Shown here: piece after piece, positions 51,243 to 60,200 of the stretch | Position numbering within the stretch: position 1 is the stretch's first letter | Layout of the letters: every line of letters starts with the position of its first letter | DNA from: Pannonibacter anstelovis | GTDB lineage: Bacteria > Pseudomonadota > Alphaproteobacteria > Rhizobiales > Stappiaceae | DNA length: 64,000 nucleotides | Reading direction: 5' to 3' | Assembly (NCBI RefSeq): GCF_036881715.1 | Contig: NZ_JBAKBF010000002.1 | Coordinates: forward strand, 1 to 64,000 | Notes under the pieces: generated by a model | The model's database searches: none | What the model was told of the DNA's origin: nothing | Seen by the model: the letters and a program-made list of their open reading frames with translations, nothing else | Program-made: the position numbers and the translations under genes

Positions 51243-51530
51243 TTGTCCCCGGGGAAGGATCAAAACACGCAGAGACGGCGTTAGGCAAGTCTCGCGTCCC
51301 ATGGGTTTGAAAAATACGGAATTTCCCGCAGAGCGTGTGGCGCGTGCTGTTCTGCGTGGCGAGACCTCCCGGTAGAAGCTTCAAACTTGAATACTGCTGT
51401 TATGCTCTTGTTTACCCTGAGATAACAAGGCCGTGGACGCTTCCGGTTGACGCCTTGGGATTAACCACAAGGCAAGGCCGTTCCTGCGATGGGGGGCACT
51501 GGCGTGGACGCTGGCTGGCTTTGACGGTAT

Positions 51531-51545
51531 TTAACTAGATATTTA
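51531..51545. promoter_or_regulatory. Possible CtrA-binding site upstream of the PAS kinase
   Basis: TTAA, 7 bases, then TTTA differs by one base from the CtrA consensus TTAA-N7-TTAA. It lies about 90 bases before the kinase start. A single AT-rich match can arise by chance, so this is weak evidence. Confidence 0.25.
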
Positions 51546-51634
51546 CCGAAAGGCCCCGGCTGGCCATGCATTCTTTTGCTGGCCTGAGACCGTCCGGGTT
51601 CGCAGGTTCCTTTCCGGCGTAGTGGAGTTGACCC

Positions 51635-54600
51635 ATGGACGAGCACCTGACGACCTTTCTGGAGCTCGGCAGCCTGGCCCCGGTGGCGCGGCTGACCGGT
51701 TCCGGCCGTCCGGCCTGGATCTGGAACGGAACTGCAGACAGCATTCTGTGGGCCAATGCCGCAGGCGCGGCCTTCTTTGATGCTGCATCGGCCGAGGAAC
51801 TGGCACTGGTGCCGGGGCTGGAGCGGGCACAGGCCCGCCCGCATCTGGCGCGGATTGCGGCTGAAGGTCCGGTTGGCAAGCCGGTTCTGGAGCGGTTGCG
51901 CTTTTACAAGGGCCTGCGCGCTATTCTGCTGACCTGCCAATGCCAGCGCCTGGAGCTGCCGGACGGCAGTCACGGTGCTCTGATTGCGGCAGTCGATGGA
52001 GCCGAGGCACCAGGTGATGCGCTGGCGGCCTATGCCAGCCTGTTGCAGGGGCCGGAGCACAGTGCCTTCATGCTTGATGCAAACGGCACTGTTCTGGCTG
52101 CCGCCGGGGTGCTTGGCACGCGGCTGACGGCTGGAGAGGCTGCCGGTTTCGAGCCGGACACCGGTACGCTGATGATCGGGGGCGCCTTTCACGATGCCCT
52201 GCGCCTGTCGCTTGCCGATGGCCGCAGCCTGATGCTGGTGGATGACCAGCCGCTGGAACTTGATGCCCCGGATGAGGTGGAGACGGCAGCTGCCGCCAGT
52301 GAATCCACCGGGTCTGATGCGGTTGCGCTGACCGTTGAAGAAGAGGCCCCGAGCACGGAGGCCGAAGCGGAAGAGGAGACGGTGGCCGCCGCCCCGCAAC
52401 CTGTTGAAGAGCCGGTCTCTTTTTCTGATGCACCCGTGACCGAAACCGCTGACGCGCCTCTGGAAGATGCCCCGGCATCTGAAACGCCCGCGCGCTTCGA
52501 GCACCGGGAACGCTCCGTCCGTTTTGCCTGGAAGATGGACGTGGACCAGCGCTTCACCTTCGTCTCGCCGGAGTTCACGGATGCGCTTGGGCCGGATGCA
52601 GGCGCCATCACCGGGATGACCTGGAACGAGGTTGCCGAACGCTTTGGCCTTGATCCGCGCGGCAGCATTGCCCGCGCCCTGTTGCGACGTGACACCTGGA
52701 GCGGCAAGACGCTGGACTGGCCCGTCGATGGCGGGCGTCTGCTGGTGCCTGTGGACATGGCGGCGCTGCCTGCCTTTGACCGCCGCCGTGTCTTTGAAGG
52801 GTACCGCGGCTTCGGCGTGGTGCGCCTTGGCGACGCGGAGCCCCGGACAGGAGCGCCGGAGCAGGCCGTGCCGTTGGCCGCAGAAGCCGCTGAAAGTCCG
52901 GAGCCTGCCGGCGTAGAGCCAGCTGCTGAGATTGCACCAGCTGCAGAACCGGAGCGCGAGGCCGAAGCTGGCGAAGTTCTGCCGGATATCATTCCGGTGC
53001 AGGAGCCGGAACTGGCTGATGCCGCCGCCGTTGAGGCGATGTTTGACGAGGCCGGGACCAGCACCGGAGACGCAGCTTCCGCCGGGGATGAGGTTGCAGA
53101 GCCTGAAGCTGAAGCCGGCGCCGTTTTCGCTGCTGAAGATACGGTACCGGAGAGTGATCAGGACAAGGAGGCCGGCGAACCTGAAGAGGGCGTGAATCCG
53201 CAGCCCGTGGCGTCAGCATCCCCAGCACGTAATTGGATAGAGGATATCAAGGCGACGACGGTGGCACGCAGGACTGAGACACCGCGTGAGGCAGATCTTT
53301 TCGGCGACGCGCCAAAGGTCGGCATCACCGGTGACCAGCCGCTTAAGCCGAAGGAAATCGAGAAGGCAGTGCGTACGCTCGCCCGTGAGTTTGATGCCGC
53401 TGTCGAGCGCCGTGCTGCGGCCCGTGAGGCCGCCAATGCGGCTGCCAGCGCAGAGCCGCGTGCCTACCGCCAGAAGGCGGAGGAGACTGTTGATGCAGAG
53501 CCAGCAGTCACGGCGGAAGACGCTGCACTGCTGCCAGTGGAGGATCCGGCAGAAGAGGTTCCAGCCGTACCGGAGGCTGTTGCTGACGCCCCTGTGGATG
53601 CAGTGAGTGAAGCGGAAGAGGCGGCAAAGGCTGATGAAGCCACTCCGCCGGAAGCTGCCGCCGGATCAGAGCTTGCCGCCACTTCTGAGGCCGTTGAGGC
53701 ACAGGGGGAGCCAGCCAGCGCCGCAGAGGAAGAGACTTTCGAAGCCGAGGCCGAAGCTGAAGCCGAGGCCGAAGCCGCACAGGAAGAGGCTGTTCTGCCA
53801 GCCGGGCCCGCTGCAGGGGCCGGTGCTGAAGCAGATGACTTTGCCGCGCTGGAACAGGCCATGCAGAAGGCTGCCGGAGAAACCGTGCCCGAAGAGGTGG
53901 TGGAGCCTGAAGCGGGAGCTGAACCGGAGACGGCGGCTGCTTCCGAAGCTGCACCTGAACCGGTCCAGCCGCGTCCGGACAGCCGTGTCGTGCCCTTCAC
54001 CGGCAAGCCCACCCGCGTGGTGCCGGTAGATGCCTCGCGCCTGACCAAGCCGGAGCGGGCTGCCTTCCGCAAGATCGCCGAAGCGCTGGGCGCAAGGCTT
54101 GAAGGCGACTTCGGCCTTGATGATGATACGGAAGAGGAAATTGCGGAGGCAGCTGCCCGGCTGCGCCCGGTCGCCCCGCCTGCCGCCCCGGTTGATCCGC
54201 GCCTTCTCGACCGGCTGCCCATCGGCATTGCCATCGTCCGCGACCGCGAGGTGCTCTACACCAACGAAACGCTGCTGGCGCTGCTCGGCTATCCCAATCT
54301 GGAAGCTCTGGACGAGGCAGGCGGCTTCGAAGCCCTGTTTGCCGGCCCCGATCATCTGCCGGGTGACCGGCTGGAGGGCACGCTGGACGAGACCATGAAG
54401 CTGCGGCTGGCCGACGGCCGCCTGAAGCCGGTTTTCGCGCGCATGCACACCGTGCCGTGGAATGGCGGGCGCGGTCTGATGGTCTCCATCATCGAATGCC
54501 GCCAGCCGCCGGCCGGCGAGGCGTCTCCGGCGCCTGCTGCTGCCGCCGCTGCCCAGCCCTCTGCCATTCCGGCACATGTGGAGCGGGAGCTTGCCCGTGC

Positions 54601-55720
54601 CCGTGAGCAGATTGCCGAAATGGACACGATTCTTGAGACGGCGACGGACGGCGTTCTGCTGCTGGACCGGTTCGGCACCATCCTCAAGGCCAATGGCTCG
54701 GCTGAGGCGTTGTTCGGGGCGTCGCGCGTCGACATTACCGGCGCGCCGCTGACCGAGTTCCTGGCGCCGGAAAGCCACCGTTCGGCGCTGGACTATCTCG
54801 ACGGGCTGTCGCGCAACGGCGTCGCCAGCGTGCTCAACGATGGGCGTGAAGTCATAGGCCGGGTGTCATCCGGCGGGCTTATTCCGCTGTTCATGACCAT
54901 CGGCCGCTTGGGGCAGGGCAATGATACGCTGAAGTTCTGCGCGGTGCTGCGCGACATCACCCAGTGGAAGGCGGCTGAGGAAGAGCTGACCAAGGCCAAG
55001 CGCCAGGCAGAAACCGCCAGCTCGCAGAAGTCGGACTTCCTGGCCAAGATCAGCCATGAGATCCGCACGCCGCTCAATGCCATCATCGGCTTCTCGGAAG
55101 TGATGATGGAAGAGCGTTTCGGCGCCATCGGCAACGAGCGCTACAAGGAATACCTGAAGGATATCCGCACCTCCGGCTCTCATATCATGAGCCTGATCAA
55201 CGATCTTCTCGACCTGTCGAAGATCGAGGCGGGCAAGATGGACCTGACCTTCGCTGCCGTCTCCGTCAACGAGATCGTGCGCGAATGCGTGGCTCTGATG
55301 CAGCCGCAGGCAAACCGGGAGCGGGTGATCATCCGCGCCAGCCTTCCGGCGACGGTGCCCAATGTGGTGGCGGACCTGCGTTCGCTGCGCCAGATCGTGC
55401 TGAACCTCCTGTCCAACGCCATCAAGTTCAACCGCTCCGGCGGGCAGGTGATCGTATCTTCGGCGCTGGAGCCCACGGGCGAGGTGGCGCTGCGGGTGCG
55501 CGATACGGGCACGGGCATGAATGCCAAGGATCTGGCCGCCGCGCTGGAGCCCTTCCGCCAGCTGCACACCGCCCGCCCCGGCAGCGGCACGGGTCTTGGC
55601 CTGCCACTGACCAAGGCGCTGGTGGAGGCCAACCGCGCCGCTTTCCGCATCGACAGCGTGCCGGATCAAGGCACATTGGTGGAAATCATCTTCCCGCCCC
55701 AGCGCGTGCTGGCGGAATGA
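51635..55720 (+). CDS. Very long PAS-domain sensor histidine kinase, PleC/DivJ/PdhS-type core
   Basis: A 1361-residue protein without membrane helices. The N-terminal sensory region (1-200) is followed by an Ala/Glu-rich acidic stretch (about 215-295), a PAS-like domain (about 295-400), a second low-complexity region (about 400-800), two more PAS domains (about 855-960 and 990-1110) and a kinase core. The phosphorylated histidine is His1141 in AKISHEIRTPLNAIIGFSEV. N and G boxes are NLLSNAIKFN, VRDTGTGMN and SGTGLGLP. The core closely resembles kinases that phosphorylate DivK in the CtrA pathway, such as Brucella PdhS. That role is inferred. Confidence 0.85.
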   Translation: MDEHLTTFLELGSLAPVARLTGSGRPAWIWNGTADSILWANAAGAAFFDAASAEELALVPGLERAQARPHLARIAAEGPVGKPVLERLRFYKGLRAILLTCQCQRLELPDGSHGALIAAVDGAEAPGDALAAYASLLQGPEHSAFMLDANGTVLAAAGVLGTRLTAGEAAGFEPDTGTLMIGGAFHDALRLSLADGRSLMLVDDQPLELDAPDEVETAAAASESTGSDAVALTVEEEAPSTEAEAEEETVAAAPQPVEEPVSFSDAPVTETADAPLEDAPASETPARFEHRERSVRFAWKMDVDQRFTFVSPEFTDALGPDAGAITGMTWNEVAERFGLDPRGSIARALLRRDTWSGKTLDWPVDGGRLLVPVDMAALPAFDRRRVFEGYRGFGVVRLGDAEPRTGAPEQAVPLAAEAAESPEPAGVEPAAEIAPAAEPEREAEAGEVLPDIIPVQEPELADAAAVEAMFDEAGTSTGDAASAGDEVAEPEAEAGAVFAAEDTVPESDQDKEAGEPEEGVNPQPVASASPARNWIEDIKATTVARRTETPREADLFGDAPKVGITGDQPLKPKEIEKAVRTLAREFDAAVERRAAAREAANAAASAEPRAYRQKAEETVDAEPAVTAEDAALLPVEDPAEEVPAVPEAVADAPVDAVSEAEEAAKADEATPPEAAAGSELAATSEAVEAQGEPASAAEEETFEAEAEAEAEAEAAQEEAVLPAGPAAGAGAEADDFAALEQAMQKAAGETVPEEVVEPEAGAEPETAAASEAAPEPVQPRPDSRVVPFTGKPTRVVPVDASRLTKPERAAFRKIAEALGARLEGDFGLDDDTEEEIAEAAARLRPVAPPAAPVDPRLLDRLPIGIAIVRDREVLYTNETLLALLGYPNLEALDEAGGFEALFAGPDHLPGDRLEGTLDETMKLRLADGRLKPVFARMHTVPWNGGRGLMVSIIECRQPPAGEASPAPAAAAAAQPSAIPAHVERELARAREQIAEMDTILETATDGVLLLDRFGTILKANGSAEALFGASRVDITGAPLTEFLAPESHRSALDYLDGLSRNGVASVLNDGREVIGRVSSGGLIPLFMTIGRLGQGNDTLKFCAVLRDITQWKAAEEELTKAKRQAETASSQKSDFLAKISHEIRTPLNAIIGFSEVMMEERFGAIGNERYKEYLKDIRTSGSHIMSLINDLLDLSKIEAGKMDLTFAAVSVNEIVRECVALMQPQANRERVIIRASLPATVPNVVADLRSLRQIVLNLLSNAIKFNRSGGQVIVSSALEPTGEVALRVRDTGTGMNAKDLAAALEPFRQLHTARPGSGTGLGLPLTKALVEANRAAFRIDSVPDQGTLVEIIFPPQRVLAE
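53741..53776 (+). repeat. Tandem Glu-Ala codon repeat inside the kinase gene
   Basis: Thirty-six bases of alternating GAA/GAG and GCC/GCT codons encode six consecutive Glu-Ala pairs within the acidic low-complexity region. Near-identical hexamers make length change by slippage likely among strains. Confidence 0.8.
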
Positions 55721-55943
55721 CCTGAGAGCAGGCCGCAAGTCTGCGGCTTGTCCGGCTTGCCCACAGGGCAGGCGGCTCCATGTTGATGACGCAGCTTTTT
55801 TGCTTGCCGCCGCAGGAAAGCTCGATTAGAAGACCGCTTGCAAAGACGGATCGCAGCGCTGACGGTCCGCGCCGTTGTTTTGCTGGCCAAGGGCCTCGAA
55901 CTTGCGGAAGCGCTGATGCGGGAGGCTTGCCCTCTCAGCCCGT

Positions 55944-56020
55944 GCAGACGTAGCTCAGTTGGTTAGAGCGTCGGATTGTGGCTCCGAAGGTCGGTGGTTC
56001 GAATCCACCCGTCTGTACCA
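55944..56020 (+). tRNA. tRNA-His (anticodon GTG)
   Basis: A complete 77-base cloverleaf with encoded CCA. The acceptor stem is GCAGACG/CGTCTGT (G1-U72 wobble), the anticodon stem TCGGA/TCCGA with loop TTGTGGC and anticodon GTG at 55978-55980, and the T stem GGTGG/CCACC with loop TTCGAAT. The discriminator is A73 (56017). The usual bacterial tRNA-His has an extra G-1 paired with C73; a large alphaproteobacterial clade lacks this pair, and the gene here fits that clade. Confidence 0.96.
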
Positions 56021-56100
56021 TTTCTCTTCCATGGATGATGTGTTTGAAGCGCCGTTTCTGTGACGTTCCGCGTTTTCAGTGCGCAGCCTCCCGCTGCTGC

Positions 56101-56348
56101 GTCGCCCCGGACAAGCGCAGCGCGATCCGGGGTCTACTCATTTCCAGAGAATTGCCGTGTTCCCCGGATGGTTAAGCCCGTGCGGCGCTTGAGCATTTTC
56201 AAGGCGTGATGCGTCAGCATCTCAGAGCCTTGGTGCAATGGCGGCATTGCTGCTTCTGCTCCGCTGAGAGCCTTTGCGCTTCGCAACAACCTGACCGCTC
56301 TGCGAGCGAGTGGTTCCCGGATCTCCGCTTCGCTGCGTCCGGGACGAC
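56101..56348. repeat. Palindromic intergenic repeat element, copy 2
   Basis: The left arm begins GTCGCCCCGGACAAGCGCAG (56101-56120) and continues CGCGATCCGGGG. The right arm ends GCGTCCGGGACGAC (to 56348) and, in reverse complement, reads GTCGTCCCGGACGCAGCGAA. The arms are inverted copies of the same roughly 33-bp motif, separated by about 180 bases. They match the arms of the element at 10546-10676, but the interior differs. Confidence 0.7.
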
Positions 56349-56383
56349 AGCGTGAGCGTGTTGCGGGGCAGGGCCTCTCCTCA

Positions 56384-56419
56384 CAAAAGAAGAACGCCGC
56401 AGGGGTGAGCTGCGGCGTT
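56384..56419 (-). terminator. Terminator of the ribB-like gene
   Basis: A perfect 10-bp stem AACGCCGCAG/CTGCGGCGTT (56393-56402 and 56410-56419) is followed on the minus strand by CTTCTTTTGTG. It lies 21 bases after the stop. Confidence 0.85.
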
Positions 56420-56440
56420 TGATCTGGCATCTGCGAGGCC

Positions 56441-57760
56441 TCAGGCTTCCAGGATTTCCGTGGATTCGATCTTGATGTCGAAGCCTTCGAGACCGACGTA
56501 GTGGCGCTCGCGGGAGGAGAGGAGGCGGATGGAGGTGACCCCGAGATCCTTGAGGATCTGCGCGCCGATACCAACCTCACGCCACTGTTCCTGCCGGGCC
56601 TGGGCCGAACCGTGCTCTTCCGTTTCTGCGGCTTCCAGATCCGTGCGCTGACGGCGGGACTGGCGGGCAACGCCGACCGAGCCCTCACGCAGGAATACGA
56701 TCACACCGCGTCCCCGGTCCGCAAAGCTCTTCATCACCGCGTCGAGCGGCTGTGCGGCGCCGAACACATCATCCAGCACGGATTCCAGTTGCAAGCGTAC
56801 GGGTACGCTGCGCCCGTCGAGGATGTCGCCATAGACGATGGCGACATGGTGCATCGGGTCGTAAGGCGTGGAATAGGTGACGGCATAGGCAGGGCCTGCT
56901 ACCGTCTGGATCGGCTGCTCGTTGACGCGCTCGATCAGCTTTTCCGTGCGCTGCCGCCACGCGATGAGGTCGGAAACGGACACCATCTTGAGGTCGTGCT
57001 CGGCGGCAAACTCGGCCACCTGCGCGCCGCGCTTGACCGTGCCGTCGTCGTTGACCAGCTCGGAAATGACGCCCACCTGCTCCAATCCGGCAAGGCGGCA
57101 CAGGTCCACGGCGGCTTCCGTATGGCCGGAGCGGATCAGCACGCCGCCTTCCTTGGCAATCAGCGGGAAGATGTGACCCGGGCGGACGAAATCGGACGGT
57201 CCGGCATTCGGGTTCGCCAGTCCGCGCACCGTGGCGCAGCGCTCATCCGCCGAAATGCCGGTGGTCAGGCCGTGGCGGTAGTCGACGGAAATGGTGAAGG
57301 CGGTCGACAGCGGCGCGTCATTGTTCGAGACCATCGGGTCAAGGCGCAGCCGCTTGGCGGCGGCCAGCGTCATCGGTGCGCAGACGATGCCGGAGGTGTG
57401 GCGCACGATGAAGGCCATCTGCTCCGGCGTCACCTTGGTGGCGGCGACGATCAGATCGCCTTCGTTTTCGCGGTCGTCATCATCAGTGACGACAACAATT
57501 TCGCCGCGCTCAAAGGCACGGATCGCTTCGGCTACACGGGCCTGGGACACGGGATGCTCCTTGGTGATGGAAAGGCCGAGAAAGTCATTGGGTGTGACGC
57601 CGCCGCCGGTGGCCTCGGCAATCTTGCGTGCCATGTCACGCGATACCCAGGCGCCGGGATCGTTGCACAGAGCCGTCACCGAAGCCGGTGACAGGCCAGC
57701 GCGCCGCGCAAATGCGCTGCGGCTTTCTCCGTTTGCTGCAAGCCAATGATCTAGTCTCAT
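56441..57760 (-). CDS. ribB: HTH-fused 3,4-dihydroxy-2-butanone-4-phosphate synthase with a degenerate GTP cyclohydrolase II domain
   Basis: A 439-residue three-part protein. Residues 1-62 resemble an XRE-type helix-turn-helix (SRSAFARRAGLSPASVTALC). Residues about 70-275 are RibB, with the acidic active-site loop DDDDRENEGD (93-102), HTSGIVCAPMT and RPGHIFPL. RibB turns ribulose-5-phosphate into the four-carbon unit of riboflavin. The last ~150 residues follow the GTP cyclohydrolase II fold but lack its zinc cysteines (VRLQLESVLDDVFGAA where SECLTGD and CDCG are expected), so that activity is probably lost. No FMN riboswitch is seen upstream. Confidence 0.87.
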   Translation of the reverse strand: MRLDHWLAANGESRSAFARRAGLSPASVTALCNDPGAWVSRDMARKIAEATGGGVTPNDFLGLSITKEHPVSQARVAEAIRAFERGEIVVVTDDDDRENEGDLIVAATKVTPEQMAFIVRHTSGIVCAPMTLAAAKRLRLDPMVSNNDAPLSTAFTISVDYRHGLTTGISADERCATVRGLANPNAGPSDFVRPGHIFPLIAKEGGVLIRSGHTEAAVDLCRLAGLEQVGVISELVNDDGTVKRGAQVAEFAAEHDLKMVSVSDLIAWRQRTEKLIERVNEQPIQTVAGPAYAVTYSTPYDPMHHVAIVYGDILDGRSVPVRLQLESVLDDVFGAAQPLDAVMKSFADRGRGVIVFLREGSVGVARQSRRQRTDLEAAETEEHGSAQARQEQWREVGIGAQILKDLGVTSIRLLSSRERHYVGLEGFDIKIESTEILEA

Positions 57761-57782
57761 GCTCTGACGCTAGCGCAATGCG

Positions 57783-57830
57783 CTTTCAGCCGCAAGGAAA
57801 AGAAGATCAAATTTTCAGTGAGGCTGAAAG
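57783..57830. promoter_or_regulatory. Inverted repeat upstream of the HTH-ribB gene
   Basis: CTTTCAGCC (57783-57791) and GGCTGAAAG (57822-57830) are perfect 9-bp inverted repeats, 30 bases apart, with a related TTTTCAGTG between them. They lie in the 71-base gap between aroC and ribB, at the ribB promoter position. They could be an operator for the HTH domain of the adjacent protein. Confidence 0.35.
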
Positions 57831-57831
57831 A

Positions 57832-58914
57832 TTAGCCGACCTGCCCGCGATGCCGCAGGAAATGGTCCGCCAGCACGCAGGCCATCATCGCCTCGCCCAC
57901 GGGCACGGCGCGGATGCCGACGCAAGGGTCGTGGCGGCCCTTGGTCATCACATCCACCTCGTCGCCTTGCCGGGTGACAGACTGGCGCGTGGTGAGGATG
58001 GAGGAGGTGGGCTTCACTGCAAAGCGTGCCACGATCGGCTCACCTGAGGAAATGCCGCCCAGAATGCCGCCTGCGTGGTTGGACAGGAACAGCGGGCGGT
58101 CATTGCCGGCGCGCATCTCGTCGGCGTTTTCCTCGCCCGTCAGGTTTGCCGCATCAAATCCGTTGCCGATCTCCACAGCCTTCACCGCGTTGATGGACAT
58201 GAGCGCGCTGGCGATATCCTGGTCCAGCTTGCCGTAGAGCGGGGCGCCAAGGCCTGCAGGCACGCCTTCTGCCACCACCTCGATCACCGCGCCAACGGAA
58301 GAGCCTGCCTTGCGGATGCCGTCGAGATAATCCGCATAGAACGCGGCCATCTTTGCATCGGGGCAGAAGAAGGGATTGTTGTCCACCTCCGCCCAGTCCC
58401 AGTTGTTGCGGTCGACCTTGTGCGGGCCCATCTGCACCAGGGCAGCGCGGATGGTGACATGCGGGATGATCTTGCGGGCAACGGCGCCAGCCGCAACGCG
58501 CATGGCGGTTTCGCGGGCCGAGGACCGTCCGCCGCCACGATAGTCGCGGATGCCGTACTTGGCATCGTAGGTGTAGTCGGCGTGGCCGGGGCGGTAGCGG
58601 TCCTTGATATCGGAATAATCCTTGGAGCGCTGGTCCGTGTTCTCCACGTAGAGGGAAATCGGTGTGCCGGTGGTCTTCTGAACGCCGTCCTCATCCACCA
58701 TCACGCCCGAAAGGATTTTTACCTCGTCCGGCTCGCGCCGCTGGGTGGTGAAGCGGTTCTGGCCGGGCTTGCGCTTGTCCATGAAGCCCTGAATGTCGGC
58801 TTCCGTCAGCGGGATCAGCGGCGGGCAGCCATCCACGACGCAGCCGATCGCCGGCCCATGGCTTTCGCCCCAGGTGGTGAAACGGAAGAGGTGGCCGAAG
58901 GAATTGTGCGACAT
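57832..58914 (-). CDS. aroC: Chorismate synthase
   Basis: A 360-residue FMN-dependent enzyme that converts 5-enolpyruvylshikimate-3-phosphate to chorismate, the last shared step of aromatic amino-acid synthesis. Family signatures are visible: GESHGPAIGCVVDGCP, RGGGRSSARETAMRVAAGA and GNDRPLFLSNHAGGILGGIS. The ATG at 58914 is chosen because the protein characteristically begins MSHNSFGHLFRFTTWG; the 26-codon upstream extension is not part of the family. ribB lies 71 bases downstream on the same strand. Confidence 0.96.
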   Translation of the reverse strand: MSHNSFGHLFRFTTWGESHGPAIGCVVDGCPPLIPLTEADIQGFMDKRKPGQNRFTTQRREPDEVKILSGVMVDEDGVQKTTGTPISLYVENTDQRSKDYSDIKDRYRPGHADYTYDAKYGIRDYRGGGRSSARETAMRVAAGAVARKIIPHVTIRAALVQMGPHKVDRNNWDWAEVDNNPFFCPDAKMAAFYADYLDGIRKAGSSVGAVIEVVAEGVPAGLGAPLYGKLDQDIASALMSINAVKAVEIGNGFDAANLTGEENADEMRAGNDRPLFLSNHAGGILGGISSGEPIVARFAVKPTSSILTTRQSVTRQGDEVDVMTKGRHDPCVGIRAVPVGEAMMACVLADHFLRHRGQVG

Positions 58915-58988
58915 GGAAAGCCTGTGGCTGATCGTGACGGTTCGTAACGGTTCTGGGGCCAGTGTCTTAGGTGGGAAATGCCCTGCGG

Positions 58989-60200
58989 TCAAATGGACTG
59001 CGTGCTGTAAAGCTGCTGCTGCCGCTCCTTGAAGGCCCTTGCGGCCATGGAGAGCCCGCCATCGGCGCCATCCACGAAATGCACGTGCTGCCGCCCGGCC
59101 ATATCGGAGACAAGACAGGTCATCAGCGCGGTGTCTGACTGATGCAGGCCATAGATGATGCGCCCGGCAGAAAACTCTGCTTCCAGAAACGTCTTGAGGC
59201 CGCTGATCTGCTGTTCGTTCAAGTCCAGCACCAGCCGCAGCGTATCATCGAACTTGCGGTAATCGGTGTTGGTCAGCATGTCCTGCATGTATTCCGCAGG
59301 TTTAAGAGGCCCCAGGGTCCAGCCGGTCCAGCGGGAAAAGCGCACGGCAGCCACGCCGAGAATGATCTTCAGCACCTGCTTCAGTCTGACCTTTCCGCCG
59401 CCGAGCAGCTTGGCCTCCCGGGTCAGGGTATCCGGAGCTGTTCGCAGGGACAGGGTCTCCGGCGTGACGGGTGCCTCCGGCATCTGCGCTGCCTGCGGGT
59501 CGCTGCCCGTTGCCTGGCGCAGGCCGCTCATCAGGGACTTGAGAGCTGCCGGATCGCTCGTCGCCGCAGGGCGCACCATCAGGCTGATCATCTGCCCGTG
59601 GCGGGAGGGCAAGGGCTCCCACCGGCAGGAAAAGCCGGTCAGATCGGGATCGGCAGGGGCTTCGACGCCGGAGAGGAAAGGACGCACGGCGTCCGGATCC
59701 TTCAGGATGGTTTCTGCAAGCTGCAACCCGTCGCCGGAGAACATGGCCAGATAGTTTCCGGGGCTCAGCTCGAACTTGCGCACCAGCACATCGGTGCCAC
59801 GGGCGCGCAGCGCGCTGACGGGGATGAGTGCCGTACGCAGCTCCAGCGCAAGGACCTCTCCGGCCAGCCGGGCGACACCGGCCAGCGCCTCGGCTGCAAC
59901 ACCGTGCGCTTCCGGCGGTACCAATACGGTGGCACCATCGCCGCCGAAGACAAAGGGCACCTGATCGACGCCGAGCTTGTTGGTGAGGGCGGAAATCACC
60001 GCCACACCCACCATGTTCACATCCTTGTAGCGCCCGGCTGCAATCGCAGCGGTGGACTGCAGGATGTCAGCGATGCAGACGATCCAGTCATCGGGAACAG
60101 GGGCATAGCCACCCGCGTCGGCAACGCCGGCAAATTCGGTGAAGGCAGGCAGGAGGGCATAAAAACTTGCGGCATTGCCGGTCTCTGCGCCGTTTCTCAT
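58989..60200 (-). CDS. DUF3095 protein with class III nucleotide-cyclase-like N-terminus
   Basis: A 403-residue protein. The first half has a cyclase-like pattern: a metal-type aspartate in VCIADILQST (Asp45), GRYKDVNMVGVAVISAL, and PFVFGGDGAT (GGDG at 86-89). The second half, including QVLKIILGVAAVRFSRW, is specific to DUF3095. Whether it makes a cyclic nucleotide is unknown. It lies upstream of aroC with 74 bases between, so they may be co-transcribed, though no functional link is evident. Confidence 0.8.
   Translation of the reverse strand: MRNGAETGNAASFYALLPAFTEFAGVADAGGYAPVPDDWIVCIADILQSTAAIAAGRYKDVNMVGVAVISALTNKLGVDQVPFVFGGDGATVLVPPEAHGVAAEALAGVARLAGEVLALELRTALIPVSALRARGTDVLVRKFELSPGNYLAMFSGDGLQLAETILKDPDAVRPFLSGVEAPADPDLTGFSCRWEPLPSRHGQMISLMVRPAATSDPAALKSLMSGLRQATGSDPQAAQMPEAPVTPETLSLRTAPDTLTREAKLLGGGKVRLKQVLKIILGVAAVRFSRWTGWTLGPLKPAEYMQDMLTNTDYRKFDDTLRLVLDLNEQQISGLKTFLEAEFSAGRIIYGLHQSDTALMTCLVSDMAGRQHVHFVDGADGGLSMAARAFKERQQQLYSTQSI

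Larger units (their letters stand above)
51139..51634. other. Divergent control region of phasin 2 and the PAS histidine kinase
   Basis: A 496-base gap. It holds a PhaR-like motif (51232-51242) near the phasin side and a CtrA-like site (51531-51545) about 90 bases before the kinase. No RNA or protein gene was recognised in the middle; short open frames there lack ribosome sites. Confidence 0.55.
56021..56440. other. Gene-free stretch after tRNA-His
   Basis: A 420-base stretch. It contains a palindromic dispersed repeat (56101-56348) and the terminator of the ribB-like gene (56384-56419). Short open frames inside it follow the repeat sequence and are not considered genes. Confidence 0.7.

Noticed and set aside
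57761..57831. FMN riboswitch upstream of ribB
   Set aside because: The gap is only 71 bases and lacks the conserved FMN-element core; only a short inverted repeat is present.
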